Assembly (NCBI GenBank): GCA_016213845.1
Contig: JACQZN010000093.1
Location: forward strand, 1 to 44,791
Source: Candidatus Wallbacteria bacterium
GTDB taxonomy: Bacteria; Muiribacteriota; UBA6191; JACPRK01
DNA: 44,791 bases
Direction of reading: 5' to 3'
Shown: positions 15,422 to 23,472 of the stretch, in pieces
How positions within the stretch are numbered: position 1 is the stretch's first letter
How the letters are laid out: the number at the start of each line of letters is the position of its first letter
The notes under the pieces: generated by a model
What the model was told of the DNA's origin: nothing
The model's database searches: none
Seen by the model: only the letters and a program-made list of their open reading frames with translations
Position numbers and translations under genes: made by a program

Positions 15422-16885
15422 ATGCAGTTGCTCCTGTGGACGGTTCTGGGGGGGATGATCCTGGCCGGGGGGCTCTGGGCATGGCGCAGGGGGCTGGCCC
15501 AGCGGCGTCGGCGCCGGTTCCTGGCCGCGCACTACCCGGACAGGCTCCAGAAGCGGCAGTACGCCCACAAGGTCCTGATCATCAGCTCCACGCTCAAGAG
15601 CAAGGAGACGGGGAAGCCGGTCAAGCAGCGGATGCTCTATGCGCCCGGGCTGGCTCCGGCGCTGCTGGCGGGGCTGACACCGCCGGACTGGGACGTGGAG
15701 CTCTGCTACGAGACCATCGAGGAGATTCCCCTCGACACGGACGCCGACCTGGTGGCCGTGACGGCGATGGGCTACGCCCTCTGGCACGCCTTCGACTTCA
15801 TGGACGAGTTCCGCCGCCGGGGCAAGAAAGTGATCTGCGGCGGTCCGATGGCGTCCCTGGTTCCCGACGAGGCGCTCCAGCATGCGGACGCCGTCTGCAT
15901 CGGCGAAGCCGAGACGCAGTGGGAGACGATCCTGCGGGACCACGAGCGCGGGGAGCTGAAACAGCGCTATGAGTCGAACCTCGACCAGGCCTGCTCGGGG
16001 TTGCCGGTACCGCGCTACGACCTGATCGCCGAGAAGAACGTGGGGCCGATCGTGGCCGTTCTGGTCGGACGGGGCTGCCCGCACTCCTGCGAGTACTGCT
16101 CCATCTTCGCCGTCTACAAGAACCGCTACAAGCGCCGGACCACCGATGAGGTCGTACGGGACATTCAGGCCGCCAAGTCGCTCGGGTTCCGGGAGCTGTT
16201 GCTGGTCGACGACAACATCGGCGCCGACTTCCGGACGGCCAAGCAGCTCTTCGAGGCGTTGATCCCGCTCGGAATCCGCTGGGTCGGCCAGTGCGCGCTG
16301 ACCATCCTGCGCCGCCCCGATCTGCTGGAGCTGGCGCGCCGCTCGGGCTGCAGCACGCTCTCCTTCGGCTTCGAGACGGTCAACACCGCCAGCCTCGAGG
16401 CCCACGACAAGACGTTCGTGAAGAGCGAGGACTATGACGAGATGCTCACCGCCCTGGCGCGTTCGGGGATCAATGTCTCCAGCGAGATGATCCTGGGAAT
16501 GGATGGAGACTCCGAGGAGACCTTCGAACGCACCATCGATTTCGTGATGCGCAACAAGATCACGCTGCCCAGGTTCTACGTGCTCACTCCCATCCCGGGG
16601 ACGCCGCTCTTCGAGCGGATGAAGCGCGAGGGCAAGATCCTCACCTACGACTACAACGAATACAACGGCGCCACCTGCGTCTACCGGCCCAGGGCGCTGA
16701 CGCCCCAGCAGGTCGAGGACGGCTACTGGCGCGTCTACAATGAAGTCTTCAAGCTGAGCAGCATCCTCAAGCGCTGCCTGACCTCCCGGATCCGCACGAA
16801 TGTGGCGTTCGTGCTGTTCCTCCTAGGCGTCAACCTGGCCTACCGTTCCCAGGTGAAGCGACGCATCTGTCCCGGCCTCGTGTGA
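15422..16885 (+). CDS. Membrane-anchored B12-binding-type radical SAM protein (paralogue 1)
   Basis: A 487-residue enzyme. Residues 1-23 form a hydrophobic anchor followed by an Arg-rich cytoplasmic stop (RRGLAQRRRRR). Residues ~40-195 are a cobalamin-binding-like Rossmann region with GGPMASLVPDEAL and the GEAETQW element. The radical SAM core has the 4Fe-4S motif C219-x3-C223-x2-C226 (RGCPHSCEYCS) and the downstream LLLVDDNIGADF and SFGFETV strands. The C-terminal helical tail ends in VKRRICPGLV. It is a clear paralogue of the protein at 21310. The family includes methylases and C-C bond-forming enzymes acting on hydrophobic substrates; the membrane anchor suggests a lipid substrate. Confidence 0.82.
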   Translation: MQLLLWTVLGGMILAGGLWAWRRGLAQRRRRRFLAAHYPDRLQKRQYAHKVLIISSTLKSKETGKPVKQRMLYAPGLAPALLAGLTPPDWDVELCYETIEEIPLDTDADLVAVTAMGYALWHAFDFMDEFRRRGKKVICGGPMASLVPDEALQHADAVCIGEAETQWETILRDHERGELKQRYESNLDQACSGLPVPRYDLIAEKNVGPIVAVLVGRGCPHSCEYCSIFAVYKNRYKRRTTDEVVRDIQAAKSLGFRELLLVDDNIGADFRTAKQLFEALIPLGIRWVGQCALTILRRPDLLELARRSGCSTLSFGFETVNTASLEAHDKTFVKSEDYDEMLTALARSGINVSSEMILGMDGDSEETFERTIDFVMRNKITLPRFYVLTPIPGTPLFERMKREGKILTYDYNEYNGATCVYRPRALTPQQVEDGYWRVYNEVFKLSSILKRCLTSRIRTNVAFVLFLLGVNLAYRSQVKRRICPGLV

Positions 16886-16949
16886 ACGCCGGTCCCGGTT
16901 CGGCCCAGTCGCGGCCGCCGGGAGGCCGGCGAGAAAGGTCCCTCCACTC

Positions 16950-18584
16950 ATGAAGATCGCACTGGCGCGGCCCCGGATTCCGACCGACTCCATCGGCCTG
17001 CACAACATGATGATCTGCGACCCCCTCGAGCTGGAGGTGGTCGCCGCGGGCATCCCGAAAAAGCACGAGGTGGTCCTCTACGACGGCATCCTCGACGAGC
17101 CGGAGAACTTCGACCGGATGCTCAAGGAGTTCGACCCGGACATCGTCGGCTTCACCACCTACATCAACGGCGTCAACCAGATCGGCCGGATGATGGACAA
17201 GGTGAAGGCGCACCGAAAGGATACGCTCATCGCGGCCGGCGGCGTTCACGTGACACGCAACGGCGAGGACTTCTCGACGACGAAGGCCGACGTGCTGATC
17301 CAGGGGGAGGGGACCTTCACGTTCGCCAAGATGATCGAGGCGTTCGAGGACTCCGGCTTGCGCAACCTCAAGGCCGTGCAGGGCGTCCGCGTGCGGGAGG
17401 GCGAGGGGTACTCGAAGACGACCACGCCGCCCTATCCCCATCCGGACCAGATCCCGTTTGCGCGCCGCGAACTGACGCGCCGGTGGTGGCCCAGCTACTA
17501 CTACATCTACCACAACCCCTGTCACCTCATCAAAACGGCCTGGGGCTGCCCGTACACTTGCTCCTTCTGCTACTGCTGGCAGGCCACCGAGGGGCACTAC
17601 TCCTTCCGCTCGCCGGAGGCCTTCGTGGCGGAGCTGGAGCAGATGTGGTCGCCCAACGTCTACATCGTCGACGACGACTTCTTCCTGCACCCGACGCGGA
17701 TGATGAAGATCCACGACCTGCTCGTGAAGAAGGGCATCAAGAAGAACTTCTTCTGCTATGGCCGCTCCGACTTCATCGCCAAGCACCCCGACATCATCAA
17801 GGCGTGGTCGAAGATCGGCCTCCAGGCGGTTGTCGTCGGAGTCGAAAGCTACAGCGACTCGGAGCTCGAGTACTTCAACAAGGAGTCGACTGCCGCCGTC
17901 AACGTCGAGGCCTTCAAGGTGCTCCGCGAGGCCAACGTCGACCCGTACGCCTCCTTCATCTTGAACCCGAACTGGGGGCTGGCGGACTTCAAGAAGATCC
18001 AGCAGTACATCTACGACAACAAGCTCTACTACGTGATTCTCCAGCCGCTGATGCCTCTTCCGGGCACGGCCATCTGGGACGAGTGGAAGGACGTCGTCAT
18101 CATCGATCGCGACCACCACGAGATCTGGGACATCTCGCACCTGGCGCTGCCGAGCCGCTTGCCGATGAAGACCTACTTCCGCGAGATGGTGAAGCTCTAC
18201 CTGCGCACCTGTCTCAATCTGCTCAGGCTTCCCAACGTCACGCTGCGCACGCTGCCGCCCATCCATTCGCCTCGCGCCGTCGAGATCCCGCACGTGCTGT
18301 TCGGCGGACTGCGCGTCCTCTCGCAGCTCTGGAACGCGCACCGGCGCTACCGGCCGGCCGAACTGGCGCGCTACGAGAAGGGCAGCGGCGTGCTCTTCCA
18401 CAACCGTGAGGCCCGCGAGAACCCAGAAACCGAAGGGCTAACCGACTACCGGCTGGTGCAGAAGCGGATCGAGATGGCCGAGGCCTCCGGCGGCGTCGCT
18501 CCCTCGATCGAGGCGATGAAGGCCCAGCCGCTGATCCAGATTCGCCCTGCCGGCGGCTGCGCCGCGGGGACCGCTGGAAAATGA
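16950..18584 (+). CDS. B12-binding-type radical SAM protein (BchE/HpnR-like layout)
   Basis: A 544-residue soluble protein without the N-terminal anchor. Residues ~1-150 are a cobalamin-binding-like domain (DIVGFTTYINGVNQ, AAGGVHVTRN, IQGEGTFTF). The 4Fe-4S motif is C200-x3-C204-x2-C207 in AWGCPYTCSFCYCW, and the core continues with YIVDDDFFLHPTRM and VVVGVESYSD. The C-terminal ~150 residues are helical. The overall plan matches B12-dependent radical SAM methylases and cyclases such as HpnR and BchE; the exact reaction cannot be named. It overlaps the ferritin-like gene by 4 nt. It differs clearly from the two anchored radical SAM proteins on either side. Confidence 0.82.
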   Translation: MKIALARPRIPTDSIGLHNMMICDPLELEVVAAGIPKKHEVVLYDGILDEPENFDRMLKEFDPDIVGFTTYINGVNQIGRMMDKVKAHRKDTLIAAGGVHVTRNGEDFSTTKADVLIQGEGTFTFAKMIEAFEDSGLRNLKAVQGVRVREGEGYSKTTTPPYPHPDQIPFARRELTRRWWPSYYYIYHNPCHLIKTAWGCPYTCSFCYCWQATEGHYSFRSPEAFVAELEQMWSPNVYIVDDDFFLHPTRMMKIHDLLVKKGIKKNFFCYGRSDFIAKHPDIIKAWSKIGLQAVVVGVESYSDSELEYFNKESTAAVNVEAFKVLREANVDPYASFILNPNWGLADFKKIQQYIYDNKLYYVILQPLMPLPGTAIWDEWKDVVIIDRDHHEIWDISHLALPSRLPMKTYFREMVKLYLRTCLNLLRLPNVTLRTLPPIHSPRAVEIPHVLFGGLRVLSQLWNAHRRYRPAELARYEKGSGVLFHNREARENPETEGLTDYRLVQKRIEMAEASGGVAPSIEAMKAQPLIQIRPAGGCAAGTAGK

Positions 18585-19339
18585 CGGCCGACGCCTACAG
18601 ACGAGTCTTCAGCGCGGTCCACCACATGGAGTGGATCGGGTTGCAGCTGGCGGAGCAGTACTGCCAGCTTGCGGGGACGGAGTCCGAGCGGGAGTTCGCC
18701 GCCGCGCAGCGCAAGGAGGAGGGCGGTCACGTGGCCGTCTGCAAGCGGCTGACGCGCCTCTTCGGCGAGCTCGAGCCGCCCTCGGCCAACCTGGCGCGGA
18801 TGGAGCGTGCGCTGGTCGGCAGCCCCCACAAGGCCACGAAGCTGCTGGGGTTGCTGGGCGGCGACGTGATGGGGGACTTCCTCATCCGGCGGCTGCTCTC
18901 GACGCCATTGCCGCAGGAGGTCCGTGAGGTTCTCCTGGGCATGCTGGCCGACGAGGTGCGCCATATCGAGTTCCTCCGGGCGCTTCTGGCCCGGGAACTC
19001 TCCGAGCTCGGATGGGCCCAGCGAGCGTCCTGCATCTGGACCCAGATCATCCTTCTGGTCTCGGATGTCCTCGAGACGCGGCGCCTCGAGGGCGCCTTCC
19101 GCGCTCTGGGGTTGGACCCCCAGGTGGAGAGCGTCCTGTGCTACCTCTACTACCGCGATCGCTGCGCGCCGCTGGCCAGCACGGGCTCGATGGTGATGCT
19201 GCCACCCTGGAGCGTGCGATTGCTTGGTCCCTCGGCCTACGAACGGGCGCTCTCCATGCTGCCGGAGCTGCTCCGGGAGGCCGGCGCGCCCCTGCCCACG
19301 GCCGGCCCCGGAGCGGTCGAGGTGACGGCTGATGCTTGA
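18581..19339 (+). CDS. Ferritin-like di-iron protein, possible oxidase/oxygenase
   Basis: The 252-residue all-helical protein shows two ExxH motifs, E47-GG-H50 (in RKEEGGHVAV) and E125-VR-H128 (in LADEVRHIEF), the signature of a four-helix-bundle di-iron carboxylate site. E25 (LAEQYC) and D95 or D99 are candidates for the remaining ligands. The spacing is comparable to ferritin-like oxygenases, including cyanobacterial aldehyde-deformylating oxygenase, but overall identity to that enzyme is not apparent. Its ATG overlaps the radical SAM stop by 4 nt and its end overlaps the desaturase by 8 nt. An oxidative step on the lipid chain is inferred. Confidence 0.68.
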   Translation: MTADAYRRVFSAVHHMEWIGLQLAEQYCQLAGTESEREFAAAQRKEEGGHVAVCKRLTRLFGELEPPSANLARMERALVGSPHKATKLLGLLGGDVMGDFLIRRLLSTPLPQEVREVLLGMLADEVRHIEFLRALLARELSELGWAQRASCIWTQIILLVSDVLETRRLEGAFRALGLDPQVESVLCYLYYRDRCAPLASTGSMVMLPPWSVRLLGPSAYERALSMLPELLREAGAPLPTAGPGAVEVTADA

Positions 19340-20315
19340 AGCCACCGATCGACATGGGGACTGCCGGACGCGCACGGCGGCCGTGGCCGAGGAGTGCGCG
19401 CGGCGCAATCTCCACGTGCCGACGGGCGCGGGGCTGGCCGCGCCGTTCGTTGCCGTGGCGGTGCTGTATGGCGCCGTGCTGCTCGCCCCTCATGCGCCGG
19501 CTTCCCTGGCGGCGGCGCTGGTCCTGGCAGGCGGCTTCGCGCACGTCGTGATGGCCTTCATCGGTCACGACGCGGGCCACGGCTGCTACAGCAGAATCCC
19601 CCTGGCCAACGACGCCATGGGTCTCTGGATGTTCATCCACTCCTTCACCAACTACTTCGGGTTCCGGGCGATGCACCGGGGGCACCATCGCTACACCGGT
19701 TTCGACCAGGACCCGAGCGGAGACAGCCCGAAGCACGCCCGCCGCGTGGGAATCCTCACCCACACGTTTCTGGTCTTTCTGCCGCTGGGTTTCCCGCTGC
19801 TGGTGATCGTACCGAGCTGGCTCGGCGGATTCGGCTTCCAGCCCGAAGTCTACAAGGCTTCGGAGCGGTGGCGAATCCGCGCGGCGATGCCGGTCATCGG
19901 GGCTTACCATTACCTCCTCTGGCTGGCCCTGGGCACTGGTGGCTACGGCTGGTTCCTGGCGACGTATGCCCTAGGGCTCTGGCTCACAACTCTGGTGCTG
20001 TCGCTCTCCCACGCGGGCGTGGAGATGTACACCGACTGCAAGCTCTGCAACACGCGGACAGTGGCCTCCGGGCCCGTGGTCGGCGTCCTGACGGCCAACG
20101 GCGGCTACCACGTCGAGCATCACATAGTTCCTCAGGTCCCGTGGTATCGAATGCCACAGGTGCACCGGATCCTGCGCGAGATGGGCGGAAGCACCCACTG
20201 CACCAGCAGCTTCGTCCGGCTGCACCTGGAGGCGTACGCGCGCTACTGGCGCCGGGCCCTGGAGAGCGTGCTCACCTCGGGAGTGGCCGCGCGGCCCGCG
20301 GCGAGCGGGCAGTGA
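19332..20315 (+). CDS. Membrane fatty acid desaturase, HxxxH/HxxHH type
   Basis: A 327-residue membrane protein with the three histidine boxes of the large desaturase/hydroxylase family: H79-DAG-H83 (IGHDAGHG), H115-RG-HH119 (MHRGHHRYT), and H260-VE-HH264 (YHVEHHIVP). Hydrophobic pairs lie at ~35-75 and ~140-165, plus ~200-235. Such enzymes use O2, a di-iron site and a ferredoxin or cytochrome b5 to desaturate or hydroxylate acyl chains; carotenoid ketolases share the layout, so the substrate is not proven. It overlaps its neighbours by 8 and 4 nt. A [2Fe-2S] ferredoxin is encoded at 36555 but is remote. Confidence 0.86.
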   Translation: MLEATDRHGDCRTRTAAVAEECARRNLHVPTGAGLAAPFVAVAVLYGAVLLAPHAPASLAAALVLAGGFAHVVMAFIGHDAGHGCYSRIPLANDAMGLWMFIHSFTNYFGFRAMHRGHHRYTGFDQDPSGDSPKHARRVGILTHTFLVFLPLGFPLLVIVPSWLGGFGFQPEVYKASERWRIRAAMPVIGAYHYLLWLALGTGGYGWFLATYALGLWLTTLVLSLSHAGVEMYTDCKLCNTRTVASGPVVGVLTANGGYHVEHHIVPQVPWYRMPQVHRILREMGGSTHCTSSFVRLHLEAYARYWRRALESVLTSGVAARPAASGQ

Positions 20316-21313
20316 GAGCCGTGCGAGAACAAGACGCCCTGCCGCTCGGAAGCGGTTCCCCCGAGGGTGAGCTCACCGCGTCCGTCTGGCCAGAAGCGCC
20401 CTGGTTGCCGCGCCGGCCGCATTACCTTTTCCTGATCCTGGCACACGTCATCGCGCTGGCCACCGTTTTGACCCGCCCCAGCGTGGCAGGCGCCGTGTCC
20501 GTGCTGGCGATGCACGTGGTCTTCGGCTGCTTCGGCATCACGCTGGGGTATCACCGCTTGCTGACCCACCGGTCGCTTGCTGTGCCCGCGTGGCTCGAGC
20601 GGCTGCTGGCGGTGGCCGGCGCGCTCGCCCTGCAAGGCGACCCGATCGAGTGGGTCACGGTCCACCGCCAGCACCACCGCGATAGCGATCGCGAGGGTGA
20701 CCCACACAATGCGTCGCGCGGCTTCTGGTTCAGCCACATGGGCTGGATCGACCGGAGCTACTTCCCGTTCGTGACGGTGGAACGGATGCAACAGTACGCC
20801 CCCGACCTGGCCCGGGAGCCCTTTTACCGGAAGTTGCGGCGCCGATACAGTCTTCTGGTGATGGCCTGGATCGCGGCCTGCTGGGCCGTGGCCGGCACGG
20901 ACGGCGTGCTCTGGGGCCTCTTCGTGCGGCTGGTCTTCACGGATCACATGACGTGGTTCGTGAACTCTGCCGGGCACGCGCTCGGCTACCAGGCCTATCG
21001 CACGGGTGACCTGTCCACCAACTGCTTCTGGACTGCGCTGGTGAGCTTCGGGGAGGGCTGGCACAACAACCACCACGCGCACCCGGCCAGCGCGCGTCAC
21101 GGTCTGGCGTGGTGGCAGCTCGACTTCACGTACCTGGTCATCCGCGCGCTCGAGTCACTCGGGCTGGCGTGGTCCGTGCGGCTGCCGTCGAGAGAGGCGA
21201 TCGCCGTCGGCGAGGCGCCTACCGGCCTCCTGGCCGCGCTCGGGTTGACCTGGGCACCGGCCCGGGAGAGCACGGAGCCGGCTACCGGGACGCTGGACGG
21301 GAGGGCGGCGTGA
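20312..21313 (+). CDS. Delta9-type acyl-CoA/acyl-lipid desaturase
   Basis: A 333-residue membrane enzyme of the stearoyl-CoA/DesC desaturase type, with H81-RLLT-H86 (LGYHRLLTHRS), H118-RQ-HH122 (HRQHHRDSDREGDPHN), and H251-NN-HH255 (EGWHNNHHAHPASARHG). These boxes differ from those of the preceding desaturase, so the pair probably acts at different positions. Start: GTG at 20312 gives a 4-nt GTGA overlap with the previous stop; an in-frame GTG at 20321 is an alternative. The last codon region forms another GTGA overlap with the following radical SAM gene. Confidence 0.88.
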   Translation: MRAVREQDALPLGSGSPEGELTASVWPEAPWLPRRPHYLFLILAHVIALATVLTRPSVAGAVSVLAMHVVFGCFGITLGYHRLLTHRSLAVPAWLERLLAVAGALALQGDPIEWVTVHRQHHRDSDREGDPHNASRGFWFSHMGWIDRSYFPFVTVERMQQYAPDLAREPFYRKLRRRYSLLVMAWIAACWAVAGTDGVLWGLFVRLVFTDHMTWFVNSAGHALGYQAYRTGDLSTNCFWTALVSFGEGWHNNHHAHPASARHGLAWWQLDFTYLVIRALESLGLAWSVRLPSREAIAVGEAPTGLLAALGLTWAPARESTEPATGTLDGRAA

Positions 21314-22776
21314 GCGGCTGGAGCTGGCTCGTCGCCTCGGCCGGCCTTGCGGCAATCCTGGCGCTGGCGCTGCCGCGACTGCTGGCTGCGCGCCGCCGGC
21401 GACTGGCTCACCTCTTCCTGGAGCGAAATCATCCGGCGTATCTCACGACTCCGAAGACACACAAGGTTCTCTTCATCCACCCGACCACCTACCAGCCCGA
21501 CGGGTCGCTCTTCAAGGAGCGCCTGGTGAACTCGCCAGCGCTCACGCTGCCGCTGCTGGCCGCGCTCACGCCGCCGTCCTGGGAGGTGGAGCTCTGCTAC
21601 GAGACGAGCGAGTCGATCCCGTGGGAGACCACCGCCGACGTGGTTGCGCTGTCGAACATGGGCCACTCCCTCTGGCGTGCGCGAGAGATCGCCCGCGAGT
21701 TCCGGAGACGCGGCAAACACACGGTCATCGGCGGCACCATGGCCTCGCTCATCCCTGACTTCGTCGCCGAGGCCTGCGACACCGTCTTCGTCGGCGATGC
21801 CGAGGAGACCTGGCCGGAGTTCATCCGCGATTTCGAAGCGGGCGCGCCGAAGGCTCGCTATGCGGAGCCGCACAAGCATCCGGTGGCCGACCTTCCCGTG
21901 CCTCGCTACGACCTGCTCATCGAGAAAGCGACCGTCGGCTGGATGATCCCGGTCCAGATCGCACGCGGCTGCCCGTACCGGTGTCGCTTCTGCACCATTA
22001 ACGCGCTCTCCCAGGGCCGCTACACGCCTCGCCCCGTCGATCAGATCGTGCGAGACGTGCGCTCGGTGCGAGAGCTCGGCTTCCGGTTCTTCTTCTTCCT
22101 CGACGACAACATCGCCGGCAATCTCGACTTCTCGCGAGCGCTCTTCGACGCGGTCACACCGCTCGGGATCAAGTGGTGCAGCCAGTCGACGCTCGACATA
22201 CTCAAGGAGAGCGGGCTGCTCGAGCGGGCCGTGGAGAGCGGTGCGGTGACGCTCTGTTTCGGCCTGGAGTCGATCACTCAGAAGAGCCTGGGCAACGTGG
22301 CCAAGGGCTTCTACCGGGTCGATCAGTACGACGACCAGATCGCGGCGATCCGGGCGGCCGGCCTCCTGCAATCCGCGGAGTTCATCATCGGCCTGGACCA
22401 CGACACACCCGAGACGATCGATCGACTCGCCGACTACATCGTCGACCAGGGAATTCCGCTGGTGCGCTGCTACATCTACGCCCCGATCCCCGGCACCGTG
22501 GTCTGGCACGACTTCAAGAAGCAAGGACGGCTGCTCTCCCTCGACTACACCAGCATCGGCGGTTCCAACGTCGGCTTCCGGCCTACTCACTTCACGCCCG
22601 AGCAGCTCCACGAGAGCTACTGGCGCCTCATGGAGCGCATCTACACCTGGCCCGCCATTTTCCGGCGCGTCTTCCGGCGGCGGGGCGCCGGGATGGTCAA
22701 CGCTCTCATGGTCCTGGTGGCCAACATCGAGTACCGGCGCCTGGTGCGGCGCCGCACGATTCCCGGCCTTGCCTGA
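21310..22776 (+). CDS. Membrane-anchored B12-binding-type radical SAM protein (paralogue 2)
   Basis: A 488-residue paralogue of the protein at 15422. It has an N-terminal hydrophobic anchor (WLVASAGLAAILALALPRLL) followed by AARRRRL, then a cobalamin-binding-like region with LTPPSWEVELCYET and GGTMASLIPDFV. The 4Fe-4S motif is C221-x3-C225-x2-C228 (RGCPYRCRFCTI), followed by FFFLDDNIAGNLDF and CFGLESI, and a C-terminal RRRTIPGLA. The start GTG overlaps the desaturase stop by 4 nt. Shared segments with paralogue 1 include LTPP-x-W-[DE]-VELCYET and LPVPRYDL. A lipid tail is the likely substrate because of the anchor and neighbours, but the reaction is unknown. Confidence 0.82.
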   Translation: MSGWSWLVASAGLAAILALALPRLLAARRRRLAHLFLERNHPAYLTTPKTHKVLFIHPTTYQPDGSLFKERLVNSPALTLPLLAALTPPSWEVELCYETSESIPWETTADVVALSNMGHSLWRAREIAREFRRRGKHTVIGGTMASLIPDFVAEACDTVFVGDAEETWPEFIRDFEAGAPKARYAEPHKHPVADLPVPRYDLLIEKATVGWMIPVQIARGCPYRCRFCTINALSQGRYTPRPVDQIVRDVRSVRELGFRFFFFLDDNIAGNLDFSRALFDAVTPLGIKWCSQSTLDILKESGLLERAVESGAVTLCFGLESITQKSLGNVAKGFYRVDQYDDQIAAIRAAGLLQSAEFIIGLDHDTPETIDRLADYIVDQGIPLVRCYIYAPIPGTVVWHDFKKQGRLLSLDYTSIGGSNVGFRPTHFTPEQLHESYWRLMERIYTWPAIFRRVFRRRGAGMVNALMVLVANIEYRRLVRRRTIPGLA

Positions 22777-23444
22777 TGCGCCTCTTCGTCGCGGCCAGCT
22801 TCGCCTACATCGGCCTGTTCGTGCTGGTGCAGACCGTGCGCCAGTGGCGCCGCCTGGGGGTGGTTCCGATCGCCAGCCTCACCAACCGCAGCCACTTGCA
22901 GGCGCGCAAGCTGGTGGAAGACACGGTGGGGCTGGGGCTGGCGTTCTGGGGCGCTTTCATGGCGCTCTACGTGTACGACCCGGCCTGGTGGCGCGGACTG
23001 CCGCACGCCTGGGGCGGCCGGATCGCGTGCGATGCGGCGGCGGTCGTCTGTCTCTTCGCCAGCGCGGCGATGCTCACCGCCGGAAACCTGACGATGGGCC
23101 GGTCCTGGTTGATGGGCATCGCCGACCAGCCGCAGCCGCTGGTGTCCCACGGCATCTACCGCCACGTCCGCCACCCCATCTACGGAGCGATGCTGCTCTA
23201 TTTCGGCAGCGCGGCGCTCTTGATGCCGAACCTGCTGACCGTGCCGGCGATGCTGCTGGCGATGTACGCCATCACGGTTGAAGCCGCCCTCGAAGAGGAC
23301 TACTGGTGCCAGCACGAGCCGGTGGCCTATCCGGCGCTGATGGCGCGTACGGGGAAGTTCTTTCCCAGGGTGTGGTACTTGGGAATCCAGCTGGGGGCGC
23401 CGCCCCCAGACCCGGGTCAAGGGGTTCGGGGGCGAAGCCCCTGA
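22776..23444 (+). CDS. ICMT/PEMT-like membrane methyltransferase
   Basis: A 222-residue polytopic membrane protein with four or five hydrophobic segments and the C-terminal SAM-binding signature of isoprenylcysteine carboxyl methyltransferase and phospholipid methyltransferase relatives: GIYRHVRHPIYGAMLLYFGS, then EAALEEDYW and ARTGKFFPRVWY. Members methylate carboxyl, amine or phospho-headgroup acceptors at the membrane. It overlaps the radical SAM stop by one nucleotide and is the last gene of the coupled block. The final ~16 residues (GAPPPDPGQG...) come from a GC-rich inverted-repeat element that runs into the reading frame, so the ancestral C-terminus was probably near residue 206. Confidence 0.75.
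   Translation: MRLFVAASFAYIGLFVLVQTVRQWRRLGVVPIASLTNRSHLQARKLVEDTVGLGLAFWGAFMALYVYDPAWWRGLPHAWGGRIACDAAAVVCLFASAAMLTAGNLTMGRSWLMGIADQPQPLVSHGIYRHVRHPIYGAMLLYFGSAALLMPNLLTVPAMLLAMYAITVEAALEEDYWCQHEPVAYPALMARTGKFFPRVWYLGIQLGAPPPDPGQGVRGRSP
23391..23444. repeat. GC-rich REP-like inverted-repeat element
   Basis: CTGGGGGCG-C-CGCCCCCAG (23391-23409) is a near-perfect palindrome, followed by ACCCGGGT and the hairpin GGGGC-GAA-GCCCC (23429-23441). It lies at the junction of two convergent genes, overlaps the end of the methyltransferase, and may serve as a bidirectional transcript end. Similar GC-rich modules are widespread in high-GC genomes (from memory). Confidence 0.5.
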
Positions 23445-23472
23445 CAGGGATGAGTACCCCTTCGGCCCCGGC

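Noticed and set aside
15422..23444. Straight assignment as a ladderane or hopanoid gene cluster
   Set aside because: No squalene-hopene cyclase, phytoene-desaturase-like or FabF-like genes are present. Shared radical SAM and desaturase families are not enough to name the product.
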